A stretch of DNA of 64,000 nt from Porphyra umbilicalis (Eukaryota; Rhodophyta; Bangiophyceae; Bangiales; Bangiaceae): NCBI GenBank assembly GCA_002049455.2, contig KV918779.1, positions 418,511-482,510 on the forward strand, in the 5' to 3' direction. Below the pieces are notes generated by a model, which worked only from the letters and a program-made list of their open reading frames with translations, was not told the origin of the DNA and did not search any database. The translations under genes and the position numbers were made by a program. Every line of letters starts with the position of its first letter. Positions within the stretch are counted from its first letter, which is position 1. Positions 53,742 to 64,000 of this stretch are shown one piece after another.

Positions 53742-56700
53742 GGGGCATGAGCGCGGCGGCCAAAAGCAGAGCGGCGAAACTCTTCGGGGTAGTGCCAATC
53801 GCCGGCCGATGCCGCAGCCAGGAAAAATAACACCACAAGCCCCCCAACCTCCCGCTCCCCTCGCCGCCGCCGCCGGCCACGCCGCCCGCTACCGCCGCAA
53901 AATGAAGAGCAACAACGTCACAGGCACAGCGAGACCGTTTTGGGGAAGGCATGCGCACCGTACGCCGCCAGGCGGCGGGCGGGGAGCGGCGGGCAGGGGC
54001 GGCAAGCGAGCGCGCCCGCGGCCGGAAAATCGCCGCCCGGGCCCCCCCACCCCCCACGCCGCCGCCGGCTGCGCCGCCCGCTGCCGCCGAAAAATGAAGA
54101 GCAACAACGCCACAGGCACGGCGACACCGTAGTGGCGAAAGCGTGCGGACCGTACGCCGCCAGGCGACGGGCGGGGAGTGGCGCGCGGGGAGCGGCGGGA
54201 GGGGAGCGGCGGGCGAGGGCGGCGGTGGCCGCGGAGGCGGCAGCGGCGGCAGGGACGGGTGCGTGGCACCGTGCAGAGTGGCCCATGGGCGGGTTCCGCC
54301 AGCGTGCTGCAGCCCGCATTGTGTGTCTGGTGTTGGCCTCCACAGGCCTTTCAGACGCACCTAGCCCAGACATGTTAGAGCTGCGTGTCTGGGGCATTCG
54401 GGCAATAGCTGTCTGTCTGAGCTCATGTCAGGCGCCATCCGGCCAGGATGGTGCCGCCCAGTCGGGTCGGAAGGGGCTTAGAGGGGGCGATCTTATTGGT
54501 CGATTCGTTTCACATCTGGTTTCGCAACAAATTTATGTGAGACCTGCTGCGCTCGTTTCCTTTACACCTAGCCCCCCCACCTGCCTTTCTTGCCTTCAGG
54601 TGGTGTTCGATCTCAATGACTGCCTTCGGCGACGAGGAGCCGGCACCCGACACGCACCCGACTAGAGCCGGCCAACCCACGTCGACTACAGTCAGTCCCC
54701 GTCCATATCCCGTCCGGATGCTGGCCTACTGGCATATGGACGGAACTCACTCCGCTTCGTAAATTGGTGGTTACATGTGGACTGAGGTCACCTCGAGATC
54801 GAGAACTACGATTGCAAGAGGATCTCAATCGATTCCACATCCGTCCCGATGGAGACCTCATACCGCCAGGAAGTCGTCAAGAGTGTCCATAAGCAAGGCC
54901 TAGTATTGCTGATCCCCGAATTTTGTCCTGATGGACAGAGACTGACTTGCGGACCGACTCTCTCCACCAATCAGATACGCCCCTGGGACTGACTTGGTGC
55001 GCCTGATTGCTTACATGTGCCCACCCAGCCTGGAAATCGACATCAGCTCCTCTTTTTTCTGCACTTCTGGCAAGGAGACAGTAAAAATTCTCAAGATCTC
55101 ACATGGGCAGCTTGCTCCGTGCCAAGAAAATCGGATCAAGGGGCAACAAACAGTGAGGTCTGCTGGATGCAAGGTCCAGGCATCGAATGCTGGCTTTCTA
55201 TTGGCTTCGATGCCTTCCCATTGTCGTTTTCTACCATTAGAATGCTGTTATTCACAGTCAGCGTCTGTTTCTGTCCACCAGGACAAAATTTGGGGATCAG
55301 CAATACGTCCTGGACTGTCTGGGTGCTTAAAAGACTTTACACTGGCCATCTGGAGGGGCCTCAGCATCTCTTTCCCTGCTGCTTTGAGACAAGAGAGTGA
55401 GATAGCGGAGTCGGATGCGCGTGTTGCAAGACGTCAGATCAACTCCTTCAGTGTCAACATTCCGCATTTGAATCCGTACGTGCGACTCCGGACAAGCGGG
55501 CTACACGAGTATTCGAGAGCGACCGTGCATCACGGCAACGACACCTGTTCTTCCGGAGGGTGGGATATTGATGAAGACTGACTGTAGCGGTCACGCATCG
55601 GCGGCGACCTCCTCCTGCGCCGCTGGTCCCGCGGTCCGGCAGTGCGCAGCGACGGTTGTGGGCGGCATCGGCTGTGCGGCGCGGTTGCTCTGGGCGGCAG
55701 CGGGTGCATGCGGCGACCGCTGTGGGCGGCGGCGTCTGTGAGCGACCGCGGCGGGTGGCGCGGCGGGGGTGGGTAGCAGCGTCAACCGAGGTAGGATTTG
55801 ACAATGTCAACCACGAAGCAAAATTTTGCTTCCGGTGAAGGAGGGATGGGGGGACGCCTCTCGTGCCTCCACGTGGAGGTGTGCAGGGGGAAGTTTCGGG
55901 GCTTGTGGGAAGGGGGGTGGGTTCGGGCGGGGACAGTTCCGCATGCCTGGACTGGTACTTATCCTGCGTGTATGAATCGTATCCGTGCATGACCGCTGGC
56001 CGCCGCCAGTCGGTTGGGTGGAGCTGGTGGCAGCGGCTCACGCTTGTTGTGCGGGCTCTCCCCTCGCCTTTCCCCCTCCCCACCATGAGGCTCAACGATC
56101 CCCCCCACGCACCCCCCTTCCAGAAACGCCAATGACGGGCGGCTTTCCCCCCCCTCCGCGCGCTGCTCACCCTCGCCCGCCTCTACATGCTGGTCCCAGC
56201 TGTCGCCGCCGGCCGCCACCGGTGGCCGTCCCACCCCCCCCACCCCCCCCGGCCCCCATCCACCACGCCGTCGCTGCCGCCGCAGTCGCGGCGGTTTCGG
56301 AACGCCGGGCGGGGTTGCTCCGCGTTGCGCGCCTCTGAGCCGTGGGGGGGCTCGCCGCCGCAGCTACGGCAGCGGGCGCGTCGAAACGCGCTGCCACGGC
56401 CCGCGCGTCCGTTTTGTACGTGTTGCCACGCGCCGCGTGTCATATGGGCCTCCCTGCGGGGAAGCAGCAGTGGATGGGGGGAGCAGCGGAGATTGGGGGA
56501 CGTAGCTGTGGTCGGGGAAAGTAGCGGCGGCGGGAGGGGACCAGCGGCGGTTGGGGAGGCGGGCGGCGGTGGGGAGCGGTAGCGGCGGTGGGGAGCTGCA
56601 GCAGAGTTGGGCGGCGGCGGGGACGCGGCAAACCACCTCCCACGCGCCGACCAACGCCGCGGCAAAAGTGACGCCGGCAGCGGTGGTGGTGGCAAGGGTG

Positions 56701-58328
56701 GAGGCCGACGCGTCGCGGGCGGGGGAAGACACCGCCATTGTGGAGGGGGGGGTTATGGGGGGTGTAGGTTTGGGCGGCTCGAGACGTACTCGCCGTTTGG
56801 GGATGCCGCGACCGGCAGACGCCGGCCGAGGGGGGTCGGCGACGGAGACAAAGGGAAGCAGCGGTGGTTGGAGGGGAGAGCGCGGGGAGCAACGCCGGCC
56901 CCGGGTCCCCGGGGCCTGTCAGGACAGTAAGGGTGGGGGGACGCAGAAAGGATGGGAGGGGGCAGTGGCGGCCAGGGGAGCTCCACGAGATGGGGCGGAT
57001 GGACCCCCTCTGTCAGGTGTCAGATCCAGTGTAAACGATAGATGGTCACTGACACTGGCCAAGCCAGTGGATCACGTGATTTTTCTGACACTGTCAAATC
57101 CAGTGGAATGCGACCCTGCGCTTCTCTTTCTGCCTACAACTGTTCTGTTTCTTTTCTCACAGAAAAAAAGTCATGGTATGCCTCCGACACTGTCCTGTGC
57201 CCATTCTGCTTGTTTTTCGCATGAGTTGGTATGGTCCGGTTGTCGCGTGGCAACCCGCTGCCATCTGGTCCGCTATGGAGGAGCGACGGCACGTCCGGGC
57301 GGAACTTGACCAAAACATCACTTTTTTTTTAAGGCTTTCTTCTGGTGCTTTGAAGAGTCCTGGGAACGGTGCTGTGCGTGGCTCAGCGTGTAAATGCTTC
57401 CCCATGCCTTCCCCTGGCCCCAGAGGTCTTTAATCCTAGCCCTAGCCTGGAACGGCCACCGCCTCTTCACTGCTCCCAACCTCTCTCCCGGGCAACTTTG
57501 TATGTGCGCTGGCTTTGTTGCACTCTATGATCTGTATAGAGCCCAAAAGACCACACAATGACCCCCATCGGCAGCCCCCGCCGACAACCCCCACGCCAGC
57601 CACCGGCGTGAACTGCCCCCCCCGCCTGTCGCCACCCCCGGCAGTCGTCGCCGCCAGCTGCCGGCACCAGACGCCGGCGCTGACCGCCTCAATCTCTACC
57701 GCCACCACCGCCAGCCCCGCCGCCAGGCGCAGCCGCCAGACGCAGCCGCCAGACGCCGCAGGCCGCCCCCGCAGCCGGCCGCTGCCGCTGGCCGCCAGCG
57801 CCAAACCCTCCCGACAGACATCTCCAGGAGAATTTGGGGGGATGGGGGGGGGGCAACCGCGGCCGCGGTGGGAGGGGGGAGCACCACCGTGGCGGGGGGC
57901 GCGCCTGCCGGCCGTCCCGCCGAACACCCGCCCCGCCGGCCGACCGCCACCCACCCTACCGGCGGCCCGCCCCGCCCTGCTACCGCCGCCTTCTGGCTGA
58001 TGTTGTGCAAGGTTGCCAGCCTCCTCTACAGAGTGGCAGCCGTGCACTCTGCCACGCGTGTTCTTTAGCTCCCCATGGTTGGCGTTTTCTGTCCCTCGCT
58101 GCCTGCTGTCCTCTTCCCGCACCTTCGCTGCTGCTGCTTTTACCGATTGCAAGCTGCATTGGGAGTGTGGTGCTTTAGAGTTTGCTGGGAGATCTGGGGG
58201 GTGTTAGGACCAACTCTCAGAGGCAGGGAGGCAGGCCGAGGGCTGGGGGCGTGTAGTACCACAATCTAGGGGGTTACCTCAGAAGGAGGGAAGTAACGGC
58301 CGTCTCTGCCGCTCGCGCGACACCCGCT
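53742..58328. other. Intergenic, partly low-complexity region, no supportable gene
   Basis: 53.8-54.3, 55.6-55.8, 56.1-57.0 and 57.5-58.0 kb are GC-rich with Pro/Gly/Arg shadow frames. 54.3-55.6 kb is of normal composition but has only a weak open frame (54994-55581, no ATG start). The word CAGATCCAGTG/CAAATCCAGTG recurs near 57018 and 57095. I call no gene in the whole stretch. Confidence 0.5.
53860..54240. repeat. Imperfect tandem duplication, about 192 bp
   Basis: The segment around AATGAAGAGCAACAACG at 53901 recurs at 54093, with similar sequence on both sides (GCCGCCCGCT upstream, CGTACGCCGCCAGGCG downstream). Confidence 0.7.
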
Positions 58329-60836
58329 ATGGGACTCGAGGTCCGGGAAGTCGGGCCGATCGAAACGCCAAGACATCTTGACACGGTCCACTTGCCGGCG
58401 ACGACGGTGCCTCCCACCGTCGTCGCCCTTCGTCCTAAAAGGGCGGAAACCGTCGCCCGGGCCCAATTTCCCCAAATGGGAATTGACCCGGGCCGTCACC
58501 AACCAATGCAGATAATTCCCTCCATGCATGTCAAGTCCCCCGAGGCGATCATTACAGACGAGGGGGAGAAACCGTCCCGCGCGCAACGCGCTGCACCCGC
58601 CGCGTGGCGCCCGGTCGGCCGTCGCCTGCCGCGCCCTCTCGGGCGCGCCAGCGCCCGCTCGGGCGCGCCAACCCGGCCTCCCGCGGGGCCCGCGTGCCGG
58701 GCGCGGCGGATCGGGTGCGCTCCCTCAAGTGGCCCGAGCCGGGCAGCGGGGCCGCCCCCTCGCCCCGCCATCCCGCGTCGCCAACCCGTCGGCCACCACC
58801 GCCGCTGGCGTCGCCCCCTCGCGTCGGGGACCGAGGTCCCCCGCCGTCGCCGTCGTCCCCGCGGTGGCTCCCTGGCGCCTAGGGGGCCCCGTAGTACTAC
58901 ATCCCCTTCGGCTGAGATGGAGCCGTCCCCGGCGACGCCTCCCGATAGCCCCGTCGGGGCTCCGTCCTCCGCGCCCTTGGCGTGCCCGCCCCCGGTGGCC
59001 GCCGCCCCGGGGCCGGCGCCGGCGGCCGTCGCGCCGCCCGCGTCGGGACCGCCCGGGCGCCGCCCGACCGTCCCCGCCCGCCCGTCGGTGCCGCCGGGTA
59101 TGCGGCTCCCGTACGACCCGAACGGCCGGGAGTGGCGGAAGCCGCCCCGCCCAGTGGGCGCCGCCGCCGCGACCAGCGCCGGGGCCGGGTCCGCGGCTTC
59201 CCCGGCGGCCGTTCCCGGCGGGGGTCCCGCGGTCGTGCCGGAGGAGCGACCGCCGTTGTTGGGGCAGTCGGCCCCCGCGTTCCCGCCGCGCCCGGCGCCG
59301 CCCGACGTCCGAGCGTGGCTTGCCCCGCTGGGGCCGGCCGTGGCCTCGGCCGACTGGCCGCTCGTCAGTGACGTCCTCCTCCCGGCTCATCCCCACGACG
59401 CCGGCGAGGCCGCTGCCGTGTGGCGGGCCTTCAAGGAGTTCGCCAAGGTGGCGGGGTACGGCACCCGGCCGGCGGCCGAGCGCGACTTCGCTTCCTTCGT
59501 CCGCTCCGTCGGGGACAGCGCGGCGTGGCTACGCTGCATGTTGCGTTGCAACTCGGGTCGGGTGCTCTTGGTCCCGCATCCCGCGGCCGAGCTCCCGTTC
59601 GTCGCCGGCGAGGAGGAGTACGCCTACCTCGAGGATTGGCACACCCGCCTTCGCCACCGCCCTGCGGTCCCGTTCGGTCATTCCTTGGCGCTCGCCAACT
59701 TCGGGGGCGTGGGCCCCCTGATCGCCTTGGCGTCGGTGGGCCCCGCGACCGCCCCGGCGGACTTGGCGTTGGAGGCCGCGCGCCGCGCGCGCGGCGAGCT
59801 CGTAAGCGCCCGACGGGCGGCGCACGGGGCCATCTTCCTGTCCGTCCGCTCCGGCATCGCCTTGACGCCGGCGCGTGCTCCCTTGCAGCCGGCAATGGCC
59901 ACGCGGTGCGCGACGCCGCGGCTGCTGACGTACGAGTACCCGCCCGTCGTGCACCAGCAGCAGTCGCTGCTTCAGGCGTTCCCGTGCCACCCTATCCAGG
60001 GCACGGCCTACGTCATGCTGACGGCCGCCATCGTGTCGTGGTTGCTGCGTGCATACCGCGAGACGCACCGCGTCTTCGAGCCGTCGCCGTGCTACTACGA
60101 CTTGACGCGGAAGTTCAAGGTCGACGACCTCGCGCCGGGCGACAGCGGTGCCGCCGACGCCCTTGAGGAGTACGATGCCATCGTGAGGGCTGTGCCCTGG
60201 GCGGCAGTCCATGACCTGCTGCCCTACCACCACGACACCACTCGTCAAGCCCCCAGCACCCTGCTGCCCCACCAAGTGGGTACTGTGGCGGACGGCCGGT
60301 GCCACTACGTTCGCGTCGTGAACGTCTTGCGGACGCCGCAGATCCCGTTGGGGGTCATGCTCGCGGAGCCGCGGCTCGCGGACGTCGCCCCGCGGGCGTT
60401 GCCAGTGACGACGGAGCCTTGGGCGATACCGGCCGGCTTCACTTCGCCCGATCCGGACGCCGTCCCGCCGTCGACGGAGGAGGCGGCCGCGTCGGCCGCG
60501 TACCGCGCGCGGAAGCGGCGCCACGCCGACATGGCGCGCGGCGGCCCGGCTCCGCCTGCACCCCACCACCCGGGGCCCCGGGACCCCGAGGGGGAGGAGG
60601 AGGAGGTCAGCACCGGCGACCCCGGGGGTCCCGACGCCTACTCCCGCGGCTTCTCCTCGTCGACCCGTGTCGGCAACGCCGAGTGGGGCCCGCGAGAGGC
60701 GGGCCGCGAGGACCGAGCCGGCACGGCTCATGGCGAGCGCTGGGACGCGACGTGGCGCGGCGACCGCGCCGACACTGCCGGTTGTGAAGTGAGCGGTAGT
60801 TGGGTGGATGCGTTGCTTTACTCGAGAGCGGTCTGA
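58329..60836 (+). CDS. Hypothetical protein related to the gypsy antisense gene
   Basis: An open frame of 835 codons. ATG 58329 is possible, but residues up to about 196 are Arg/Pro-biased. ATG 58917 (MEPSPATPPDSPVGAPSS) is the better start, giving 639 residues: a Pro/Ala-rich leader to about 59300, then a globular-looking core (59310-60460) with AFKEFAKVAGYGTRPAAERD, EEEYAYLEDWHTRL, TYEYPPVVHQQQSLLQ, HPIQGTAYVMLTAAIVSWLL and YDLTRKFKVDDLAPGDS, and an acidic, basic and disordered tail. The core resembles the antisense gene at 10421-11905 in several blocks in the same order. No domain I know fits. No LTR or pol was found around it, so it may be a host gene whose relative was captured by the chromovirus, or a stray piece of another element. 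Confidence 0.6.
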   Translation: MGLEVREVGPIETPRHLDTVHLPATTVPPTVVALRPKRAETVARAQFPQMGIDPGRHQPMQIIPSMHVKSPEAIITDEGEKPSRAQRAAPAAWRPVGRRLPRPLGRASARSGAPTRPPAGPACRARRIGCAPSSGPSRAAGPPPRPAIPRRQPVGHHRRWRRPLASGTEVPRRRRRPRGGSLAPRGPRSTTSPSAEMEPSPATPPDSPVGAPSSAPLACPPPVAAAPGPAPAAVAPPASGPPGRRPTVPARPSVPPGMRLPYDPNGREWRKPPRPVGAAAATSAGAGSAASPAAVPGGGPAVVPEERPPLLGQSAPAFPPRPAPPDVRAWLAPLGPAVASADWPLVSDVLLPAHPHDAGEAAAVWRAFKEFAKVAGYGTRPAAERDFASFVRSVGDSAAWLRCMLRCNSGRVLLVPHPAAELPFVAGEEEYAYLEDWHTRLRHRPAVPFGHSLALANFGGVGPLIALASVGPATAPADLALEAARRARGELVSARRAAHGAIFLSVRSGIALTPARAPLQPAMATRCATPRLLTYEYPPVVHQQQSLLQAFPCHPIQGTAYVMLTAAIVSWLLRAYRETHRVFEPSPCYYDLTRKFKVDDLAPGDSGAADALEEYDAIVRAVPWAAVHDLLPYHHDTTRQAPSTLLPHQVGTVADGRCHYVRVVNVLRTPQIPLGVMLAEPRLADVAPRALPVTTEPWAIPAGFTSPDPDAVPPSTEEAAASAAYRARKRRHADMARGGPAPPAPHHPGPRDPEGEEEEVSTGDPGGPDAYSRGFSSSTRVGNAEWGPREAGREDRAGTAHGERWDATWRGDRADTAGCEVSGSWVDALLYSRAV

Positions 60837-61963
60837 GGCGCGAGGCCAGCTGGCTCTTAACCCCTCCGTGTGCCTCTCTCGCCACATCTTGCCGGGGCAC
60901 CACCCGCCAGCGCAGTGGTCCCTCCCTTGGAGGGTACATGCTCTCACCACCCCACAAATCGCGACGCCTCTCGAGGAGCCCACGAGAATCTCCCCGAGCT
61001 CAGCTCCAAAGTGAGCTGCCCTCGAGATACAAGTACAAGTAATTACATCACACACATACAGCAATGCATGTCAATGGCACAGCCAAACAAGCCGATGACC
61101 GCATAAGTATTCCTGGAATTAGCCAGGCAGTCCGCGGTAACTCCGACTTACCTGCGCGGGCTTGGGGGGCGGCCTCAACACTCCCCCCAGCACCCCACAG
61201 TCCGCGCCATCGATGCCTCAGCGCGGTCACAACCCGTCCCGACCAGTGCGACATCTCCCGCCATCATCCGCAGTCGAGAAAATGCCCAAGTCGATCCCCA
61301 GGTTCCAGGTGTTGCACCTGCAAAATCGACCTTCGCCAAAATCACCAAAATCACGATCGATGTGAAGCAGACGTCGAGGTGAGTGCAACGCACTAGGGCG
61401 CGTCTCGAACGGAGACGATCCGGCGCATCGGCGGCCCGTCAAAGTGCGGGCGTAAACGCATCTCATCGACTTTGCCGAAAATCGGCTCGACCCGTCGGAG
61501 CTGTAGGCCTACAGCTCCGGCCCGTAGCCAAAATCGGCCAAAATCGACTTGCACCAAATCGATTCGGGCCCGACCGGCCGACTTGGCCCGAAGCTGGAGA
61601 CTTCCAGATTCGGGCCCAAGACCACAAAGAAATCGACTTCACCAAAATCGACTCGACCCGTCGGAGCTGTAGGCCTACAGCTCCCGGCCGAAATCGCCCA
61701 AAATCGACTTAGGCCAAATCGAGTCGGGCGATCGCCGCGAACCCGCGGCTGCGCCACTGGTCGGCCCCAGTGGCGCCACAGCGCCCCAGGACGGTCCCAA
61801 CCGGCCGTCCCCCCAAGGCAACAGCGCCCCATTGCCAGCCCCAAGCAAGTGGATGGTAGCGCAACCGTCCACGGCCGGCACCGGCCCGCAGCAAGGTCGA
61901 CGGAGGTCGCCGCCGCGAATCCGGGGCTGCGCCACTGGACGCCACCAGTGGCGCCATGGCGCC
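60837..61963. other. Downstream region and probable copia LTR area
   Basis: No gene. From about 61280 the sequence is full of AAATCGACTT-like words. A TGCTGAGG start follows the copia pol stop on the minus strand (61966 downward), directly after a GGGGGAG tract, so the 3' LTR of the edge copia element probably covers much of 61.1-61.97 kb. Its far end could not be placed. Confidence 0.45.
61497..61684. repeat. Two copies of a perfect 22-bp palindrome, 166 bp apart
   Basis: Positions 61497-61518 and 61663-61684 hold the same perfect palindrome, centred on AGGCCT and starting GGAGCTG. Each copy is preceded by CGACCCGTC and lies in similar AAATCGACTT-rich sequence. The surrounding unit therefore looks duplicated. 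Confidence 0.85.
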
Positions 61964-64000
61964 TCAGCACTCCCCCAACAGGGGGTCGCCAAGCCCGGCG
62001 CCCCGCGCAGCCGCGCCCAGGTCTTCACCAACCCCGACGGCAGCCCGGAAAGCCGTGAACGCCGGCGACGGCAGCGGCTTGGTGAGCCCATCCGCCGGCA
62101 TGTCGGCGCTCGTGAGGAAGTAGAAGGCCACATCCCCGCGCGCCTGGTAGTCGCGAACCATGTGGTAGGCGACGTCGACATGCTTGGTCCGCCCCGTCGC
62201 CTCGGGGTTGTTGACCAGCGCCAGGCAGGACTGGTTGTCCTCCCCCATCGGCACGGCTCCGCCGTCGACGCCCAGAGCCGACAGCAGCTTGCGTAGCCAC
62301 AGCGCCTCCTTGGTCGCCATCGCGGCGGCCACGTACTCGGCCTCGGCCGTCGAGGTGGCACCGGTCGACTGGCGCTTGCTCGCCCACGCAATCGGCCCGC
62401 CATTGCAGGTGAAGACGAAACCGGTTGTCGACCGACGACCGTCGATGTCGCCGGCCCAGTCGGCGTCGACAAACCCTTGTAGCGGCTCGCTGCCGCCGTT
62501 GACCACCCCTAGGCGAGTCGTCCCGCGCAGGTAGCGCAAAACCCCTTTGGCCGCGCGCATGTGGTCCTCCTCAGGGCAGGACATGAAGCGCGATAGCACC
62601 CCCACGGCAAAGGCGATGTCTGGCCTCGTCGTTGTAGACAGGTAGAGGAGGGAGCCGACCAACTCGGCGTAACGGTTGCCCTCTGGCAGCAGGCCCTCCC
62701 CTGTCTTGGTCAGCTTGACTCCCGACGCCATCGGCGTCTTGTTTGGCGTCGCCTTGTCCATCCCGAACGCCTCCAGCAGCGTCGCGGTGTGCCCCGGGTT
62801 GCTCAACGTCAAAGTCTTGGCCGCCCGGTTGCGCATGACCTTCATGCCGATAAAGTCCTTGACCTCCCCCATGTCGCGCACCTCAAACTTGGCAGACACG
62901 GAGCGCTTGACGGCCTCGACCCCAGCCAGCTTCTCGCCCACCACGATAAGGTCGTCGACGTACACGAGGATAACGATGCACCCGTGCACGGGGTGGTGCC
63001 ACTCATAGAGGCACGGGTCCACTTTGGACCGGGCCGCCCCCATCTCTTTGAGCTCTTTGTCGAGCTTGATGCCCCACAGCCGCCCCGCCTGCTTTGTCCC
63101 GTAGAGCGCCAGGTTAAGCCGACACATCTCCTCCAGCCCCTCCGGTTCGACACCGTCGGGGAGTTTGATGTACATCTCCTTGTCCATCTTGGCGTTGAGG
63201 AAGGCTGTCTTGACGTCGACATGGTGAATCTCCCAGCCCATGACTGCCGCCACAGCAAAGAGAGCACGTGTCGTGGCCGCGTTGGGTACCGGAGCCCACG
63301 TCTCGTCAAAGTCTCGTCCGGGCACCTGGTTGAACCCTTGGGCCACGAGTCGAGCCTTGTAGCGCGTCAGCTTGCCCTCCGCGTCGTGCTTGATGTCGAA
63401 CACGAATCGCGTCTTGATGGCCTTGTGATTCTTGTTGTTCCCCTTGGTCTTGGACCAGGTGCCAAGGTGCTTGTGTGCCGCCACCTCCTCCTTAATGGCC
63501 TGCTTCCACAGCGGCCAGTCAGGACGAGCGCGCGCCTCCTTCTCGCTTGCAGGCGGTTCGTGCAAGTCCCAGCCCTCCTCAGCCGCGGACGCGGTACCGC
63601 TTGCCAGGTACGCCTTGGGTTCCTTCTCCCACCATGTTACCTTGGGAGCTGGCTTGCGCTTCGAGCGACGAGGCCCCGGTGCGACGCTGTCACAGGCAGC
63701 AGGTGCTTGACCTACCCAGGGTGTCGAGTCACCGTCGCCGTCATCGTCCTCTTTCTCGCTCTGTTCAGCGAGGGAAGGAGGACTGCCATCTTCGTCGCTT
63801 GTGGAAGTTTCGTCGGGGGTGTACTCGTCCCCACGCCCGCCTTCGGCGTCGAGCATGTCCATTTCCCCTTCCGTGCCGTCGACGCTGTCGGCGTCAGCCT
63901 CCGCAGTTAGCCGGGGACCAGCACTTGACCCGACTGCTGCCGTCTCGACCTTAGCCGGGTTCTCCTCCATCAGCACGTCTCGACGTTCGAAGACTTGGTT
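61964..64000 (-). CDS. pol: Ty1/copia pol, third lineage, runs off the window
   Basis: An uninterrupted minus-strand frame from the window edge to TGA at 61964-61966. The first 190 residues are an acidic, Pro/Ser-rich linker as usual after copia integrase. RT follows: KTRFVFDIKHDAEGKLTRYK, FDETWAPVPNAATTRALFAV, VDVKTAFLNAKMDKEMYIKL, YVDD at 62951-62962. Then RNase H: DADWAGDIDGRRSTTGFVF, STAEAEYVAAAMATKEALWL, GRTKHVDVAYHMV. Integrase and Gag must lie beyond 64000. The protein ends within a few bases of a GGGGGAG polypurine tract and the presumed LTR start. It differs clearly from the family at 36-53 kb and from the copy at 14.7-17.2 kb. No defect is seen in the visible part. Confidence 0.93.
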   Translation of the reverse strand, partial: NQVFERRDVLMEENPAKVETAAVGSSAGPRLTAEADADSVDGTEGEMDMLDAEGGRGDEYTPDETSTSDEDGSPPSLAEQSEKEDDDGDGDSTPWVGQAPAACDSVAPGPRRSKRKPAPKVTWWEKEPKAYLASGTASAAEEGWDLHEPPASEKEARARPDWPLWKQAIKEEVAAHKHLGTWSKTKGNNKNHKAIKTRFVFDIKHDAEGKLTRYKARLVAQGFNQVPGRDFDETWAPVPNAATTRALFAVAAVMGWEIHHVDVKTAFLNAKMDKEMYIKLPDGVEPEGLEEMCRLNLALYGTKQAGRLWGIKLDKELKEMGAARSKVDPCLYEWHHPVHGCIVILVYVDDLIVVGEKLAGVEAVKRSVSAKFEVRDMGEVKDFIGMKVMRNRAAKTLTLSNPGHTATLLEAFGMDKATPNKTPMASGVKLTKTGEGLLPEGNRYAELVGSLLYLSTTTRPDIAFAVGVLSRFMSCPEEDHMRAAKGVLRYLRGTTRLGVVNGGSEPLQGFVDADWAGDIDGRRSTTGFVFTCNGGPIAWASKRQSTGATSTAEAEYVAAAMATKEALWLRKLLSALGVDGGAVPMGEDNQSCLALVNNPEATGRTKHVDVAYHMVRDYQARGDVAFYFLTSADMPADGLTKPLPSPAFTAFRAAVGVGEDLGAAARGAGLGDPLLGEC

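Noticed and set aside
54994-55581. 195-codon frame of normal composition
   Set aside because: Begins at TTG, not ATG, and shows no domain or repeat; the evidence is too weak for a gene.

Overview
The window looks like nuclear DNA of a GC-rich eukaryote that is dense in retrotransposons. A bangiophyte red alga (Porphyra/Pyropia type) is my best guess. The reasons are the high GC content, an apparently intronless acyl-activating enzyme with a plastid-transit-like leader, and a mix of copia, chromovirus and DIRS-like retroelements. This assignment is inference; another GC-rich alga is possible. I found no bacterial operons, rRNA, tRNA genes or CRISPR arrays.

Layout. 1-2.5 kb: no gene seen. 2507-13085: a complete but dead Ty3/gypsy chromovirus with LTRs, a 5-bp target duplication, gag, pol with a chromodomain, and an extra 2.6-kb region carrying a gene on the opposite strand. 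13.4-14.7 kb: a 31-bp minisatellite and a GCC-rich tract. 14.74-17.78 kb: the 3' half of a Ty1/copia element with its 3' LTR. 17.8-20.7 kb: GC-rich sequence with no supportable gene. 20.7-23.9 kb: a hypothetical coding region in shifted phases, then a 12-repeat ankyrin protein (both minus strand). 25.76-28.09 kb: the best host gene, a plastid-type long-chain acyl-CoA/acyl-ACP synthetase, with an apparent one-base frameshift in a C-run. 29.5-34.25 kb: a DIRS-like tyrosine-recombinase retroelement (gag, RT/RNase H/methyltransferase, recombinase; minus strand).

34.25-42.03 kb: the 5' part of a second gypsy-type element, whose gag is split in frame by a young, nearly intact copia insertion (36596-41554, TSD TCCAA). 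42.03-44.31 kb: a 461-bp satellite in a three-unit higher-order repeat, starting beside an ambiguous base. 44.31-53.74 kb: a tandem LTR-internal-LTR-internal-LTR array of the same copia family. 53.7-58.3 kb: low-complexity sequence, no convincing gene. 58.33-60.84 kb: a long ORF whose core resembles the antisense gene of the first gypsy element. 61.0-64.0 kb: repeat-rich DNA and a third copia lineage running off the window edge.

Most of the window is therefore transposon-derived: nested insertions, LTR recombination and truncation. The likely host genes are the synthetase and the ankyrin protein, possibly also the 20.7-22.3 kb region and the 58-61 kb ORF.
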